Below are positions 1-8,357 of a stretch of DNA of 64,000 bases, piece after piece (the stretch's first letter is position 1; each line of letters opens with the position of its first letter). The notes beneath the pieces are model-generated. The model was not told the origin of the DNA. It saw only the letters and a program-made list of their open reading frames with translations, and did no database searches. Origin of the DNA: Streptomyces flaveolus (GTDB lineage Bacteria; Actinomycetota; Actinomycetes; Streptomycetales; Streptomycetaceae); NCBI RefSeq assembly GCF_000716535.1, contig NZ_JNWV01000003.1, positions 186,001 through 250,000 on the forward strand, given 5' to 3'. A program made the translations under genes and the position numbers.

Positions 1-98
1 GCGGAGGCCCCCGCCAGGGCGGGCGTGACGGCGGCCAGGGTGAGGCCGGCCGTGAGGGCAGCGGCGGTCAGGAGAGTCTTACGGCTGCGCATGGACAT
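1..98 (-). CDS. Secreted protein, N-terminal fragment (runs off left edge)
   Basis: Only the first 32 or so codons are inside the window. Read on the minus strand they encode a short basic start (MSMRSRK) followed by an Ala/Leu/Thr-rich hydrophobic stretch ending in PALAGA, a classical Sec signal peptide with a plausible AxA-like cleavage site. Three in-frame ATGs lie at 107, 98 and 92. A GGGGGA ribosome-binding sequence sits directly against the first and about nine bases from the one at 98, so 98 is preferred. The mature part is outside the window, so the function cannot be named. Confidence 0.7.
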   Translation of the reverse strand, partial: MSMRSRKTLLTAAALTAGLTLAAVTPALAGAS

Positions 99-207
99 GT
101 GTCCCATTCCCCCGGTTTCTTCGCGACCGGTCTGATCCCGGCCGTCGACAGACCCTAAGACCGCTTTCCCCCCGCCCCGGTTCCCCTTTCCACTCCACTC
201 TTTCCGG

Positions 208-684
208 TCATTTCCGGTGCGGCCGCTCCCGCCCTTCGACGAGTCGGGCGAGGTTGTCCAGGGCCATGCGGGTGCCCCGTTCGTTGTCCTCGGGCGGAAT
301 CGCGTCGGCGACGCCCTCGTGCCGGATCTCCACGTCCGTGCCGCCGTCGGCCGCGGTGAGCGTCGTCGTCATGGTCATCGGGGACCGCAGGGCGTCGTCG
401 CCGGTCTCGAAGGCGAGGACCTCGACGACCAGGGCGCCGGGCACGAGCCGGGCGAAGTGGCCCCGGTAGGTGTCCGTGCGCCCGTCCGACTTCCCGGCGC
501 CGGCCGGGTCGTCGTAGGTGAGGGAGACCCGGAAGGCTCCGCCCTCACGGGCGTCGAAGGTGTGCACGCGGGCGGTCATGCCTGCCGGGACCCGCCAGGC
601 CGCGACCGCCCCCGGGTCGGTCAGGGCCCGGTAGACGGCGTGCGGGGGCGCCTGCACGTGCCGGGTGACGCGGGTGGTGTACAT
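208..684 (-). CDS. SRPBCC family protein (AHSA1-like)
   Basis: A 158-residue protein that fits the START/Bet v1-like SRPBCC fold of the AHSA1 (activator of Hsp90 ATPase homologue 1-like) group. It begins with the usual strand and helix (VTRHVQAPPHAVYRALTDP), has a middle strand with GGAFRVSL, and ends with a long C-terminal helix containing a WxxALDNLARLVE-like pattern. Such proteins bind small hydrophobic ligands in a cavity and are often paired with an ArsR regulator; none is next to it here. The length is normal for the family. A perfect 14-bp palindrome lies about 33 bp upstream of the start. The ligand is unknown. Confidence 0.8.
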   Translation of the reverse strand: MYTTRVTRHVQAPPHAVYRALTDPGAVAAWRVPAGMTARVHTFDAREGGAFRVSLTYDDPAGAGKSDGRTDTYRGHFARLVPGALVVEVLAFETGDDALRSPMTMTTTLTAADGGTDVEIRHEGVADAIPPEDNERGTRMALDNLARLVEGRERPHRK

Positions 685-716
685 GGGCTCACGGTAGCGG
701 CCGGCGCCCGCCCCGG

Positions 717-730
717 CCGTCGTACGACGG
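717..730. promoter_or_regulatory. Perfect 14-bp palindrome upstream of the SRPBCC gene
   Basis: CCGTCGTACGACGG is fully self-complementary and lies between the SRPBCC start at 684 and the end of the methyltransferase gene at 781. Its position suits an operator for the SRPBCC gene, but CGTACG cores are common in GC-rich genomes, so this is only a candidate. Confidence 0.3.
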
Positions 731-780
731 GAGGCGGGGCCGAGGTCCGGGAGGTGGGTCGGACCCCGGCCCCGGGTCTG

Positions 781-1611
781 TCACGGCTTGCGGGCGACCG
801 CGCCGTACATCGCGATGTCCTCGTCCCGGATGCCCTGTTCGCCGCTGCCGTCGGGGTGCCACTTGTGCACCTGGACGATGCCGGGTTCGACCAGGTCCAG
901 GCCCGTGAAGAACTCGTGGGCCTCGTCCAGGGTGCGCAGCCGCATCGGCATGTTCCGGGCCGCGTACTCGCGGGCGACCCGGCCCACCTCCTCGGGCGCG
1001 AACTCGGCGGTGCCGATGGACATCGCCAGGTGGCTGCCGGACGGCAGCGGCTCCAGCAGCCGCCGTACGACGCCGACCGCGTCGTCCGCGTCCAGCATGA
1101 AGTGGACGATCGCGATGACGGTGAGGGCGACGGGCCGGCTCAGGTCCAGGGTCTCGCGCAGCTCGGGGGCGTCCAGGATGGCCGCCGGGTCACGGAAGTC
1201 GGCCTCGATGTAGGCGGTCCGGCCCTCGGGGGCGCTGGCCAGCAGGCCCTGGGAGAGGGTGAGCACGATCGGGTCGTTGTCGACGTAGACGACCCGGGAC
1301 TCGGGGGCCACCGCCTGGGCGATCTCGTGCAGGTTCGGCGAGGTCGGGATGCCGGTGCCGATGTCGAGGAACTGGCGCATGCTCGCCTCCTCGGCGAGCC
1401 AGCGCACGGCACGGTTCATGAAGTCGCGGTTGGCCCGCATGTGCACCGGGAGAGCGGGCCACTCCCGGGACATGGCGTCGCCCGCCTCCTTGTCGGCGGG
1501 GTAGTAGTCCTTGCCGCCGAGTATGTAGTCGTAGATGCGGGCGGAGTGGGCATTCTCGGTGTCGATCCGGTCGGCCGGCCATCCGTTGTCGGGCAACGCC
1601 GTGTCTCCCAT
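781..1611 (-). CDS. SAM-dependent methyltransferase, DUF574 family
   Basis: A 276-residue protein of the actinomycete-specific DUF574 (Methyltransf_19) S-adenosylmethionine methyltransferases. The family's N-terminal signature is present (NAHSARIYDYILGGKDYYPAD, residues 20-40), followed by SAM motif I FLDIGTG at 81-87 and the acidic loop YVDNDP at 109-114. Streptomyces genomes carry many of these genes, often beside XRE/Scr1-like regulators, and the substrate is generally unknown. Here the gene follows the XRE regulator by about 68 bp on the same strand, so the two probably form an operon. No strong ribosome-binding site is visible before the ATG. Confidence 0.9.
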   Translation of the reverse strand: MGDTALPDNGWPADRIDTENAHSARIYDYILGGKDYYPADKEAGDAMSREWPALPVHMRANRDFMNRAVRWLAEEASMRQFLDIGTGIPTSPNLHEIAQAVAPESRVVYVDNDPIVLTLSQGLLASAPEGRTAYIEADFRDPAAILDAPELRETLDLSRPVALTVIAIVHFMLDADDAVGVVRRLLEPLPSGSHLAMSIGTAEFAPEEVGRVAREYAARNMPMRLRTLDEAHEFFTGLDLVEPGIVQVHKWHPDGSGEQGIRDEDIAMYGAVARKP

Positions 1612-1679
1612 TCGGTCGGTGGGGCTCGGGGCTTCGCGTCAGCAGGTACGAGGGCGGGGCGGGCGGGTGGCGGGGCGGG

Positions 1680-2555
1680 TCACAACTCCTTGCGCAGCGT
1701 GGCCAGTAGCGTCTCGGTCTTCCTGGCGGACGCGGCCTGGGCGCTCAGCCGGTCCAGGGCCTCCCGGTAGACCACGACCTCGTCGGCCTTGTCCAGGTAG
1801 ACCGCCCCGACGAGGCCGCTGAGATAGGCGATGTCCGGCAGTTCGCGGGCCCGGAACCGGAAGACGTGGAAGGCGCCGGCCGACAGGGCGGGGTGCGGGC
1901 CGTTGGCGAACGGCATGAGCTGCACGGTGACCTGGGGCAGCCGGTTGACCTCGATGAGGTGGTCGATCTGCGCGCGCATCACCTCGGGACCGCCGACCGG
2001 CCAGCGCAGCACGGTCTCGTCCATCACCACCCACAGCCGCGGCGGGGTGGCCCTGGACAGCAGTTCCTGGCGGCGCATGCGCAGGGCGACGCGGCGTTCG
2101 GTGGCCTCGGCGGAGACGTGCGGATTCGCCGCGGTGAGCAGGGCGCGGGCGTAGTCCTCGGTCTGCAGCAGACCGTGCACGAACTGGTTCTCGTACGCGC
2201 GGATCTGCAGGGCCGCCTGTTCCAGGCTGAGGTAGGCGGAGAACCAGTCGGGCATGACATCGCGGTACGCGTGCCACCAGCCACGCTTGTTGGCCTCGCG
2301 CACGGACTGCAGGAAGGTGTCGATCTCCTGCTGGTCGGTGACGCCGTAGACCTGGAGCAGTTTCTCGGCGTCCGCGAGCCGCAGCCGGGACACCTTGGCG
2401 GCCTCCATGCGGCGGATCGTCGAGTGGCTGACCCCGATGGCGGCGCCCGCCTCGGCGTAGCTGAGGCCGGCCCGGGTGCGCAGTTCCTCCAGCCGTCTGC
2501 CGAGGATCATGCGCAGCACGCAGGGGGCGCCGCCCCAGTCGGTCTCCGCGGTCAC
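1680..2555 (-). CDS. XRE-family regulator with DUF5753 domain (Scr1-like)
   Basis: An N-terminal helix-turn-helix (about residues 20-55, including YAEAGAAIGVSHSTIRRME) is followed by a DUF5753 ligand/partner domain covering the rest of the 291-residue protein. This is the Scr1-type architecture usually found beside a small DUF397 protein. Here DUF397 is missing and a DUF574 methyltransferase takes the downstream place. The reading frame opens with GTG at 2561 and again at 2555. AAGGGGG lies immediately before the first and about seven bases from the second, so 2555 is the better start. Role: probable DNA-binding regulator, possibly of its own operon. Confidence 0.88.
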   Translation of the reverse strand: MTAETDWGGAPCVLRMILGRRLEELRTRAGLSYAEAGAAIGVSHSTIRRMEAAKVSRLRLADAEKLLQVYGVTDQQEIDTFLQSVREANKRGWWHAYRDVMPDWFSAYLSLEQAALQIRAYENQFVHGLLQTEDYARALLTAANPHVSAEATERRVALRMRRQELLSRATPPRLWVVMDETVLRWPVGGPEVMRAQIDHLIEVNRLPQVTVQLMPFANGPHPALSAGAFHVFRFRARELPDIAYLSGLVGAVYLDKADEVVVYREALDRLSAQAASARKTETLLATLRKEL

Positions 2556-2925
2556 GCCCACCCCCCTTGTCAGTCCCAGGACACCCTCGCATGCGATCCG
2601 TGTGCGCGGCCCATTCGATCACGTTCTGGCGGATGCAGCATGCACTTCGCCACTTGCAAATTTCAACTTGTCGGTTGCGGAGCGTGGTTGGCGGGTGCCA
2701 GAGTGGACTCACTGCTCCGGCCGACCCACGGAGCAGGCGGCGCGGGCGGCTCGGGGGAGACAGTCCGCCACCACGGCCTGTCGGCAGGCGGTGGGACGTC
2801 TGCTATCCGAACGGCCGGCCGACGCCCGCACCCTCACCCGAGAGGCCGGACGAAAGGCGCACGGCGATGGCTCTGCCCTCCCTCCACCGACGGCTCCCTC
2901 GACCCACCGACCAGGACAGACAACG

Positions 2926-2960
2926 CGCCGCGCGCGAACGGCGGTTGTTCCCGCGCGGCG
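2926..2960. repeat. Inverted repeat, 9-bp arms
   Basis: CGCCGCGCG (2926-2934) and CGCGCGGCG (2952-2960) are exact complements separated by 17 bases. It lies in a gene-free stretch with no T-tract on either side, so a simple intrinsic terminator is not obvious. Confidence 0.55.
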
Positions 2961-3005
2961 ACTGCGCCGCGCCGGCTGCCGACCCCACCCGGCGCCCCTG
3001 AACCA

Positions 3006-3069
3006 CCCGGAGGCGAGCGCCCCGGTCGACTCCCTGGGCCCCACGGCCCCGACCGGCCTCGCCTCCGGG
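3006..3069. repeat. Nested hairpin, 12-bp outer and 7-bp inner stem
   Basis: The outer arms CCCGGAGGCGAG (3006-3017) and CTCGCCTCCGGG (3058-3069) are perfect complements. Inside them CCGGTCG (3022-3028) pairs with CGACCGG (3050-3056). The two stems stack with only a small bulge, giving a long extended hairpin that could be part of a structured RNA or a strong terminator. No gene ends just upstream. Confidence 0.6.
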
Positions 3070-3267
3070 GCCACACGCCCGCCCGGGCCGCATGCCTGCC
3101 GGGCGTGCTCGTGACCGCGGGCACCGCCCGTCGCGCGGGCGGACTGCCGCCCCTCCGCCGAAGACCACCGCCACGAGGTCTCCCCTACATCGACGCGGGA
3201 AAGGACGCACCGGACCCCGCGCACCACACCGCCCCCGGACCATCCCCCACTCGTCCGAAGGACAGCC

Positions 3268-3366
3268 ATGCACCACACTCCCACCCCCACTCCCACCACC
3301 CAGGCCGCCGACCCGTCCTGGACCCGCACCCGCCCCAAGCCCGGCTCCCAGGAACAGGCCGGCTGA
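3268..3366 (+). CDS. Possible 32-residue peptide gene
   Basis: A short frame begins with ATG at 3268 about seven bases after GAAGGA, a good ribosome-binding sequence, and stops at 3366. The peptide starts MHHTPTPTPTTQAADPSW and is rich in Thr, Pro and Arg, with one Trp. Codon third positions are almost all C or G, as in true genes of this genome. There is no signal peptide or transmembrane segment. I do not recognise it; it could be a small structural or leader peptide or chance. The next gene, a GNAT enzyme, begins 228 bp downstream. Confidence 0.4.
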   Translation: MHHTPTPTPTTQAADPSWTRTRPKPGSQEQAG

Positions 3367-3593
3367 CCGGGCGGCGACCAGCGGCGCGGCCCGCCCCGCG
3401 CCCGTCAGTCCCGTTCCGACACCGAGGGAGACCCCCGGCGGTGCCCTGCCCGTCCCGGCCCTCGCTTCGCCCACACCCCGCAGCGCTACGGCATCCCGCC
3501 GCGACCCGCTAGATTCGCCGCCGGTGCGGAGCGTCCGTGCTCTCGGTGGGCCGGTGCCGTGTCCGCCGTGTGTGCTGTGGTGCCGGGGGTCTC

Positions 3594-4250
3594 ATGGGCT
3601 GGTCGCTGTTCCGCCGCAACCGGATCGCGTCGGGGCTTCCGGTGCCGGGGCGGTGTGCGCCCGGACGGCACGTGCTGGCCACCGAGCGGCTGTTGCTGTT
3701 CACCCCGCGCACCCGCCTGGACGTGGCGGCGGCGCTCGCCGCGAGCGCGGACGCCGAGGCGCAGCGGTGGCTCGGCACCCAGGCGGACGAGGTGTTGCCC
3801 GACCCCGCCGTCCGCCGGGCCCTGCTGGCCTGGCGGCCCGCCGGGGAGGACGGCCGCCGGATCCCCCGCGAGCTGGCGGAACCCTTCACGCCCGGCCCGG
3901 ACGATCCGCTCCTGCTGGTCTGTGTGCGGCGGTCCGACCTCGGTTACGCCGGTGCCCTCGAACTACAGCACCTGGTGGGCGAGATGGGCGGCTGGCTCGC
4001 GCCGGGCTGCCGTGGCCAGGGCCTGGGCGCGGAGCTGTTCCGCGCGGGCCTGGAGCTGGCCCACGGCCACCTGGGACTCGCCACGGTCCGGGCCGGGGCC
4101 GAGCCCGGGAACACCGCGAGCCGGCGCTCCCTGATCCGCGCGGGCTTCGTCCCCGACCAGGGCCCGCGCCGCCACACCCTGCCCGACGGCCGTGTGGTGG
4201 ACGCCGTCTGGCACCGGCACGACACCCCGACGCCGGTGCGCTGCCTCTGA
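3594..4250 (+). CDS. GNAT family N-acetyltransferase
   Basis: A 218-residue acetyltransferase of the GCN5-related fold, RimJ/RimL-like in layout. The acetyl-CoA pyrophosphate loop is visible in the stretch GGWLAPGCRGQGLGAELF, followed by the typical helix and RAGAEPGNTASRRSLIRAGF, the signature of the last strand-helix unit. The start at 3594 (MGWSLFRR) is preferred over an upstream in-frame ATG at 3537 because GGGGG lies seven bases before it and the extra residues are Arg/Cys-rich and unlike the family. It converges on the desaturase gene with three bases between the stops. The substrate is unknown. Confidence 0.85.
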   Translation: MGWSLFRRNRIASGLPVPGRCAPGRHVLATERLLLFTPRTRLDVAAALAASADAEAQRWLGTQADEVLPDPAVRRALLAWRPAGEDGRRIPRELAEPFTPGPDDPLLLVCVRRSDLGYAGALELQHLVGEMGGWLAPGCRGQGLGAELFRAGLELAHGHLGLATVRAGAEPGNTASRRSLIRAGFVPDQGPRRHTLPDGRVVDAVWHRHDTPTPVRCL

Positions 4251-4253
4251 CCG

Positions 4254-5117
4254 TCAGGACTCGTCCCGGCGGCGCCCGGTCACCCGGTCCGGGTCCGGGT
4301 CCGGCCACCGTACGTCGTAGGCCCGGCCGAGGTGTTCGAACCAGCGGATCAGCCGTGCGCCGGCGTCGAGTTGGCCGGTGAGCACGCCGTGCCGGGCGCT
4401 GGTGGGGTCGGCGTGGTGGAGGTTGTGCCAGGACTCGCCGAGGGACAGCGGGGCCGGCCACCACACGTTCCCGGAGCGGTCCCGGCTGCGGAAGGGGCGG
4501 GAACCGGCCGCGTGGCGGATGGAGTTGATGGACGAGGTCACGTGGTGCACCAGGCAGATGCGGACCAGTCCGGCCCAGAACAACGCGGTGAGCGCGCCCT
4601 GCCAGGAACGAGTCAGCGCCCCGCCCAGCAGCGCGGGCAGGGCGAGGGAGGCGAGGACCAGGACGCCGAAGCTCCGGGAGATCCGCAGCAGGGCGCGGTC
4701 GCGCACGAGGTCGGGCGCGTACCGCGGGGGCGGGGCGTGTTCGGTCGCGAACAGCCGGCCCAGGTGGGCGTGGAACATGCCCTTGGCGAGGGCGCGGTGT
4801 GAGTGGCCGTACCGCCAGGGCGAGCGCGGGTCGCCGTCCCGGTCGGAGAACTGGTGGTGTTTGCGGTGGCCGGCCACCCAGGTGATGAGCGGGCCCTGTA
4901 CGGCGAGGCTGCCGGCCAGCGCGAGCGCGATCCGCAGCGGCCCCCTGGCCTTGAACGAGCCGTGGGTGAAGTGCCGGTGGCAGCCGACCGTGATGCCGCG
5001 TCCGCTGACCAGATAAAAGGCGACGGCGAGCGCGAGGTCCACCGGGCTGAGCCCGTGCCGCCAGACCAGCGGCACGGCGGCGAGCAGGGCGAGGAAGGGT
5101 ACGGCCGACGAAGACAC
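4254..5117 (-). CDS. Delta-9-type fatty-acid desaturase, N-terminus lost by frameshift
   Basis: An integral-membrane di-iron acyl-CoA/acyl-lipid desaturase. All three histidine boxes are present: HRHFTH (47-52), HRKHH (84-88) and HNLHH (231-235), with hydrophobic segments between them. The intact frame can only start at a GTG at 5117. A better-looking family N-terminus begins at ATG 5196 (MPSEFSGP...) in another frame and runs to GERLLIGVFV; removing one G at about 5105-5106 joins it seamlessly to AVPFLALLAAVPLVW. So the gene carries a one-base insertion, or the sequence has an error there. It lies downstream of FabF, whose end overlaps 5196. Function after loss of about 27 residues is uncertain. 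Confidence 0.85.
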   Translation of the reverse strand: MSSSAVPFLALLAAVPLVWRHGLSPVDLALAVAFYLVSGRGITVGCHRHFTHGSFKARGPLRIALALAGSLAVQGPLITWVAGHRKHHQFSDRDGDPRSPWRYGHSHRALAKGMFHAHLGRLFATEHAPPPRYAPDLVRDRALLRISRSFGVLVLASLALPALLGGALTRSWQGALTALFWAGLVRICLVHHVTSSINSIRHAAGSRPFRSRDRSGNVWWPAPLSLGESWHNLHHADPTSARHGVLTGQLDAGARLIRWFEHLGRAYDVRWPDPDPDRVTGRRRDES

Positions 5118-5120
5118 CGA

Positions 5121-6401
5121 TCAGCAGTCGCTCGCCGGTGGGCCAGGAGCGGGTGCCGGCGGCCGGCGAGGTGGGTCCGGAGAACTCCGAGGGCATCGCG
5201 AGCCTTTCTCGGCCGGGGCGGCCCGGTCGACGGCGGTGAAGGCGAGCACGGCGTTCTGGCCACCGGAGCCGAAGGAGTTGCTGACCGCGGCTCGTATCCG
5301 CTGCGGCCGGGGCACCTTGGTGACGACGTCGAGGTCCATCGCCGGATCGAGCGTGTCCAGGTTGGCGGTGGGCGGGATCAGCTGGTGGCGCAGGCTGAGC
5401 ACGGTGCAGGCCGCCTCGATGGCTCCGGCCCCGCCGATGGCGTGCCCGATGGCGCCCTTGACCGCGGTGACGGGCGGGGGACGGCGGAAGACCCGGTGCA
5501 GCGCGTTGTGCTCGGCGGCGTCGCCCTGCGGGGTGGCGGTGCCGTGCGCGTTGACGTGGTCGATGTCCTCGGGGGCCAGGCCGGCGTCGGCGAGGGCGCC
5601 GCTCAGGGCGCGGGCGGCACCGTCGCCGGCGGGGTGCGGGGCGGTGAAGTGGTGGGCGTCGCAGGAGGCGCCGAACCCGGCGAGCAGCGCCTCGGGGCGG
5701 GCGCGGCGGGCACGGGCGACCTCGGTGCGCTCCAGGACCGGGGTGGCGGCACGGCGGGACAGGGCGCGCATCTGGGCGAAGCAGGCGGCGGTCATGCGCA
5801 GCCGGGCCGACTCGCTGCCGCCGGCCAGAACCAGGTCGCAGTGGCCGGACAGCAGCCAGTCACGGGCCAGGCCGATCGCGCTGGTGCCGGAGGCGCAGGC
5901 GGTGCTGACCACCATGTTGGGGCCGAGGGCGCCGAGGTCCAGGGCGATCTCGGCGGCGGCCATGTTGGGCACGCTGCGCGGCAGTGCGAGCGGGGACACC
6001 CGCTCGGGGACCTGGTCGGCGAGCCGGTCGAACTCTGCCTGCCAGCCCTGCATCGACCCGGTGCCGACGCCCATCACCACGCCTACCCGGGCCCCGTCCC
6101 AGCCGTCCGGGGCGAGCCCGGCGTCGGCGACGGCCTCGCGGGCGGCGAGCAGCGCGAAGGTGGTGAACCGGTCGAGCCGGCGGGCCCGCCGGTGCCCGAG
6201 CAGGCCGGCCGTGTCCAGACCGGACACCTGGCAGGAGAAGGCCACGGGGAGCCCGGAAAGGGCAGGGTCGGCGGTGGCGGCGGACCGCCCGGCGCACAGG
6301 CCCGCCCAGGCCGCGTCCCTGCCGATGCCCGCCGGGGTGACCAGTCCCAGTCCGGTGACGGCGACCGGGGCCCGTCGCGTACCTGCTCTCACCTGCTGCA
6401 T
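5121..6401 (-). CDS. Beta-ketoacyl-ACP synthase II (FabF type) with internal deletion
   Basis: A thiolase-fold condensing enzyme for fatty-acid chain elongation by malonyl-ACP. The catalytic set is visible: Cys169 in TACASG, His286 in NAHGTATPQGD, Lys315 in VKGAIGH and His320. However, the block between RALSRR and VLERTE (around residues 216-222) is far too short: family members carry about 23 further residues there, including the highly conserved RDGFVxGEGA strand. The missing piece keeps the frame. The last 15-20 residues (PRSSPDPP...) overlap the old desaturase start and look like read-through. The gene sits between PlsC and the desaturase on one strand, suggesting a specialised lipid set, now probably damaged. 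Confidence 0.88.
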   Translation of the reverse strand: MQQVRAGTRRAPVAVTGLGLVTPAGIGRDAAWAGLCAGRSAATADPALSGLPVAFSCQVSGLDTAGLLGHRRARRLDRFTTFALLAAREAVADAGLAPDGWDGARVGVVMGVGTGSMQGWQAEFDRLADQVPERVSPLALPRSVPNMAAAEIALDLGALGPNMVVSTACASGTSAIGLARDWLLSGHCDLVLAGGSESARLRMTAACFAQMRALSRRAATPVLERTEVARARRARPEALLAGFGASCDAHHFTAPHPAGDGAARALSGALADAGLAPEDIDHVNAHGTATPQGDAAEHNALHRVFRRPPPVTAVKGAIGHAIGGAGAIEAACTVLSLRHQLIPPTANLDTLDPAMDLDVVTKVPRPQRIRAAVSNSFGSGGQNAVLAFTAVDRAAPAEKGSRCPRSSPDPPRRPPAPAPGPPASDC

Positions 6402-6668
6402 GAGGCGTGATTATCCGGACCGTTCGGCGGGGTCCCCGGCCACCACGACTCGTTCGGCCCAGGTCCGGCGGTGCTACCACCCGGATGCGCGAACGTGGAA
6501 CGCCGGGCCTCAACGCGGCCCGGCGGACAGGCGGCAGCCCGCACCGGGTTCAGCGCCCGTCAGTCCGGCGTCCTCGCCAGGCCATGCCCGGCCGGGGTCC
6601 ACTGCCCCGCCTGGCTACCGCGCTCGTCGGTGGCCAACCGAGCCCCGTATCGACCGCTGTCGCCGGAC
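6402..6668. other. 267-bp gap between plsC-like and fabF-like genes
   Basis: No gene, promoter or clear terminator is visible. The open frames crossing it are low-complexity. The gap is long for two genes of one lipid set, so they may be transcribed separately. Confidence 0.4.
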
Positions 6669-7406
6669 TCACCGTCCCTCGGTTCCGCCGCCCCCGCCGG
6701 GCCCACCGTGTGCCCCTCGGGGTCCGCCCTCCTCCGCGGATCCGCCTTCCTCCCCGGCCCCGCCGTCCAGCGCGCTGACCGCGGTCGACCACGCCTGGGC
6801 GAGTGCGGTTTCCAGGTCGTCCAAGGGGTGGTCGGACGTGTCCAGCCGGAGGGCGGGGCCGATGTGGACATGGACGCGGGGGCGGCGTACGGGCGCGGTG
6901 GCCCAGCCGGCGAGCTGTTTGGCGAGGCTGCCGGAGGAGACCCGGCGGGCGCCCGCGTGCCCGACCGGAAGCACCGGCGCGCCGGTGGACAGGGCGAGGC
7001 GGACCACCCCGGACTTCAGGCGTCCGGGCGGACGGTCGTGGGAGGCGCGGTAGCGGGGCAGGCCGCCCTCGGGATAGACGAGTACGCCCCGCCCTGCGGC
7101 GAGGGCGTCGGCGGCGGCCCGGAGGGCGTCCCCAGCGCGGCGGCCGCCCCGGTGGACGGGCACGTAGCCCTCCCGGGTGAGGGCCCGGCCGAGCAGGGGC
7201 ACCCGCCACAGTCCGGCGGTGGCCAGGACGGCGGGACGCAGGCCGAGCCGGTGCAGGGTGCCGATGAGCAGGACCGGGTCGAAGAACGAGGTGTGGTTGG
7301 CGGCGAGGACGTATCCGGTGCCGGACGGCCGCACCAGGTGCCGGGTGCCGCTCACGTCGGTGTCGCTGAAGACGGGCGCCAGGGCCCCGGCCCATGCGGA
7401 CAGCAT
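6669..7406 (-). CDS. 1-acyl-glycerol-3-phosphate acyltransferase (PlsC family)
   Basis: A 245-residue membrane-associated acyltransferase that would transfer an acyl chain to a lysophospholipid or related acceptor. Motif I NHTSFFD (37-43, HX4D) and motif III YPEGG (111-115) are present, with the acceptor-binding segment VPVHRGGRRAGDAL between them. The C-terminal 30 residues are Gly/Glu-rich and not part of the domain. The start ATG at 7406 has GGAGAGGAGGGCCCG just upstream. It is the first gene of the minus-strand lipid group with fabF-like and desaturase genes. Confidence 0.9.
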   Translation of the reverse strand: MLSAWAGALAPVFSDTDVSGTRHLVRPSGTGYVLAANHTSFFDPVLLIGTLHRLGLRPAVLATAGLWRVPLLGRALTREGYVPVHRGGRRAGDALRAAADALAAGRGVLVYPEGGLPRYRASHDRPPGRLKSGVVRLALSTGAPVLPVGHAGARRVSSGSLAKQLAGWATAPVRRPRVHVHIGPALRLDTSDHPLDDLETALAQAWSTAVSALDGGAGEEGGSAEEGGPRGAHGGPGGGGGTEGR

Positions 7407-8357
7407 CGGGCCCTCCTCTCCGCTGTGTCTCCCCCGTGCAGATCATCACCGGCACCGCGCTCCCGCGCACGCCCATTCTGCTCCGAATGCCTGTTTGACG
7501 TGCGGTGCCCACGCGCCGGTGGGCGAACGGCCGTCCCCGGTCCCGGCAGCGGCACCTGCACCTGTCCCGGCTGCGGCACCTCCTGCCGGGGCGGCGGCCG
7601 GGGCAGGTGCGGTGGCCGGAGGTGCGGCTGCCGGGGTAGGTACTGCGGCCGGTGCGGGGGCGGCTGCGCCGGCACCGGCGGCCGCTCCAGCACCTGTCTC
7701 GGCTACGGCACCTACACCGGCGGCCGCTCCTCCTCCCGCGGCTGCTCCGGCGCCGCCGGCTGCCGCGCCTGCACCGGCGGCAGCGCCTGCCCCAGCTACG
7801 GCACCTGCTCCAGCACCAGCCGCCGCTCCAACGCCTGCCCCGGCACCAGCGCCCGCAGCTGCGCCAGCCGCGGCTCCAGCACCGACGCCCGCCCTGGCAC
7901 CAGCCGCCGCCCCGGCGCCCGCCGCTGCCACGCCGGCTGCAGCCACCCCCGGCATGGGAGCCGGTGCGGCCCCGCCCGGCAGCGGCGGAGGCGGCGGGAA
8001 GAGGACCCCGGGCGGCACCGGCAGGACCGGCGGCGCGGGGGGCAGAGCGGGCACAGGGGCGACAGGGGGCGCGGGGACAGAGGCCGGTGGGGGGAAGGGG
8101 CCCGGGCGGAAGCGGCGCCGGCGAGGGAGCCGCCGCGGGTGCGGGCGGCGGGGCCGGTGGTACAGGCTCCGGGGATGATGCCGGGGGACGGGGGTGGCGG
8201 CCGTGGGCGGATACTGGGTGAACTGACCAACAGCGCGGCCTACGGGCGGACTTCGACCCACGCCGGACGGCGGGGCACGACTGTACGAAGATCACTCCGG
8301 TGGCCACGACGGGCATCCGGCGCTCACCTGACCGCACAGCCGAGGCGGCGGGCCGGC
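7407..8357. other. 951-bp low-complexity region, gene status unresolved
   Basis: Four or more frames stay open across this region. One minus-strand frame (8261 to 7446) changes from Pro-rich to Gly/Ala-rich; one plus frame is Pro/Ala-rich, another Cys/Gly/Ser-rich. None has a domain, and the composition follows from one underlying DNA period. No start has a convincing ribosome-binding site. I would not call a protein here without transcript or homologue data. Confidence 0.5.
7540..7960. repeat. Degenerate GC-rich three/six-base-period repeat tract
   Basis: The sequence is built from short variants of GGCACCTGC, GCCGGTGC and CCGGCGGC units with a strict three-base period: two positions nearly always G or C and the third variable. 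It encodes Pro-Ala repeats on the plus strand and Gly-Ala repeats on the minus strand, depending on frame. Such tracts arise by slippage. Confidence 0.6.

Larger units (their letters stand above)
2556..3267. other. 712-bp stretch with no convincing gene
   Basis: Several long open frames cross this stretch on both strands, but they are low-complexity (Gly/Arg/Pro) with no recognisable domain or good ribosome-binding site. What is visible: a locally AT-rich patch at about 2645-2680 that could hold the XRE promoter and its operator, then two strong GC-rich inverted repeats (2926-2960 and 3006-3069). It may hold a non-coding RNA or only terminators. Confidence 0.5.

Noticed and set aside
2709..3474. 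Several 200-residue frames on both strands
   Set aside because: Gly/Arg/Pro low-complexity sequence with no domain or start signal.
7177..8178. Pro/Ala-rich plus-strand ORF as a real protein
   Set aside because: Overlaps the PlsC gene, has no ribosome-binding site, and low GC at third positions compared with true genes here.
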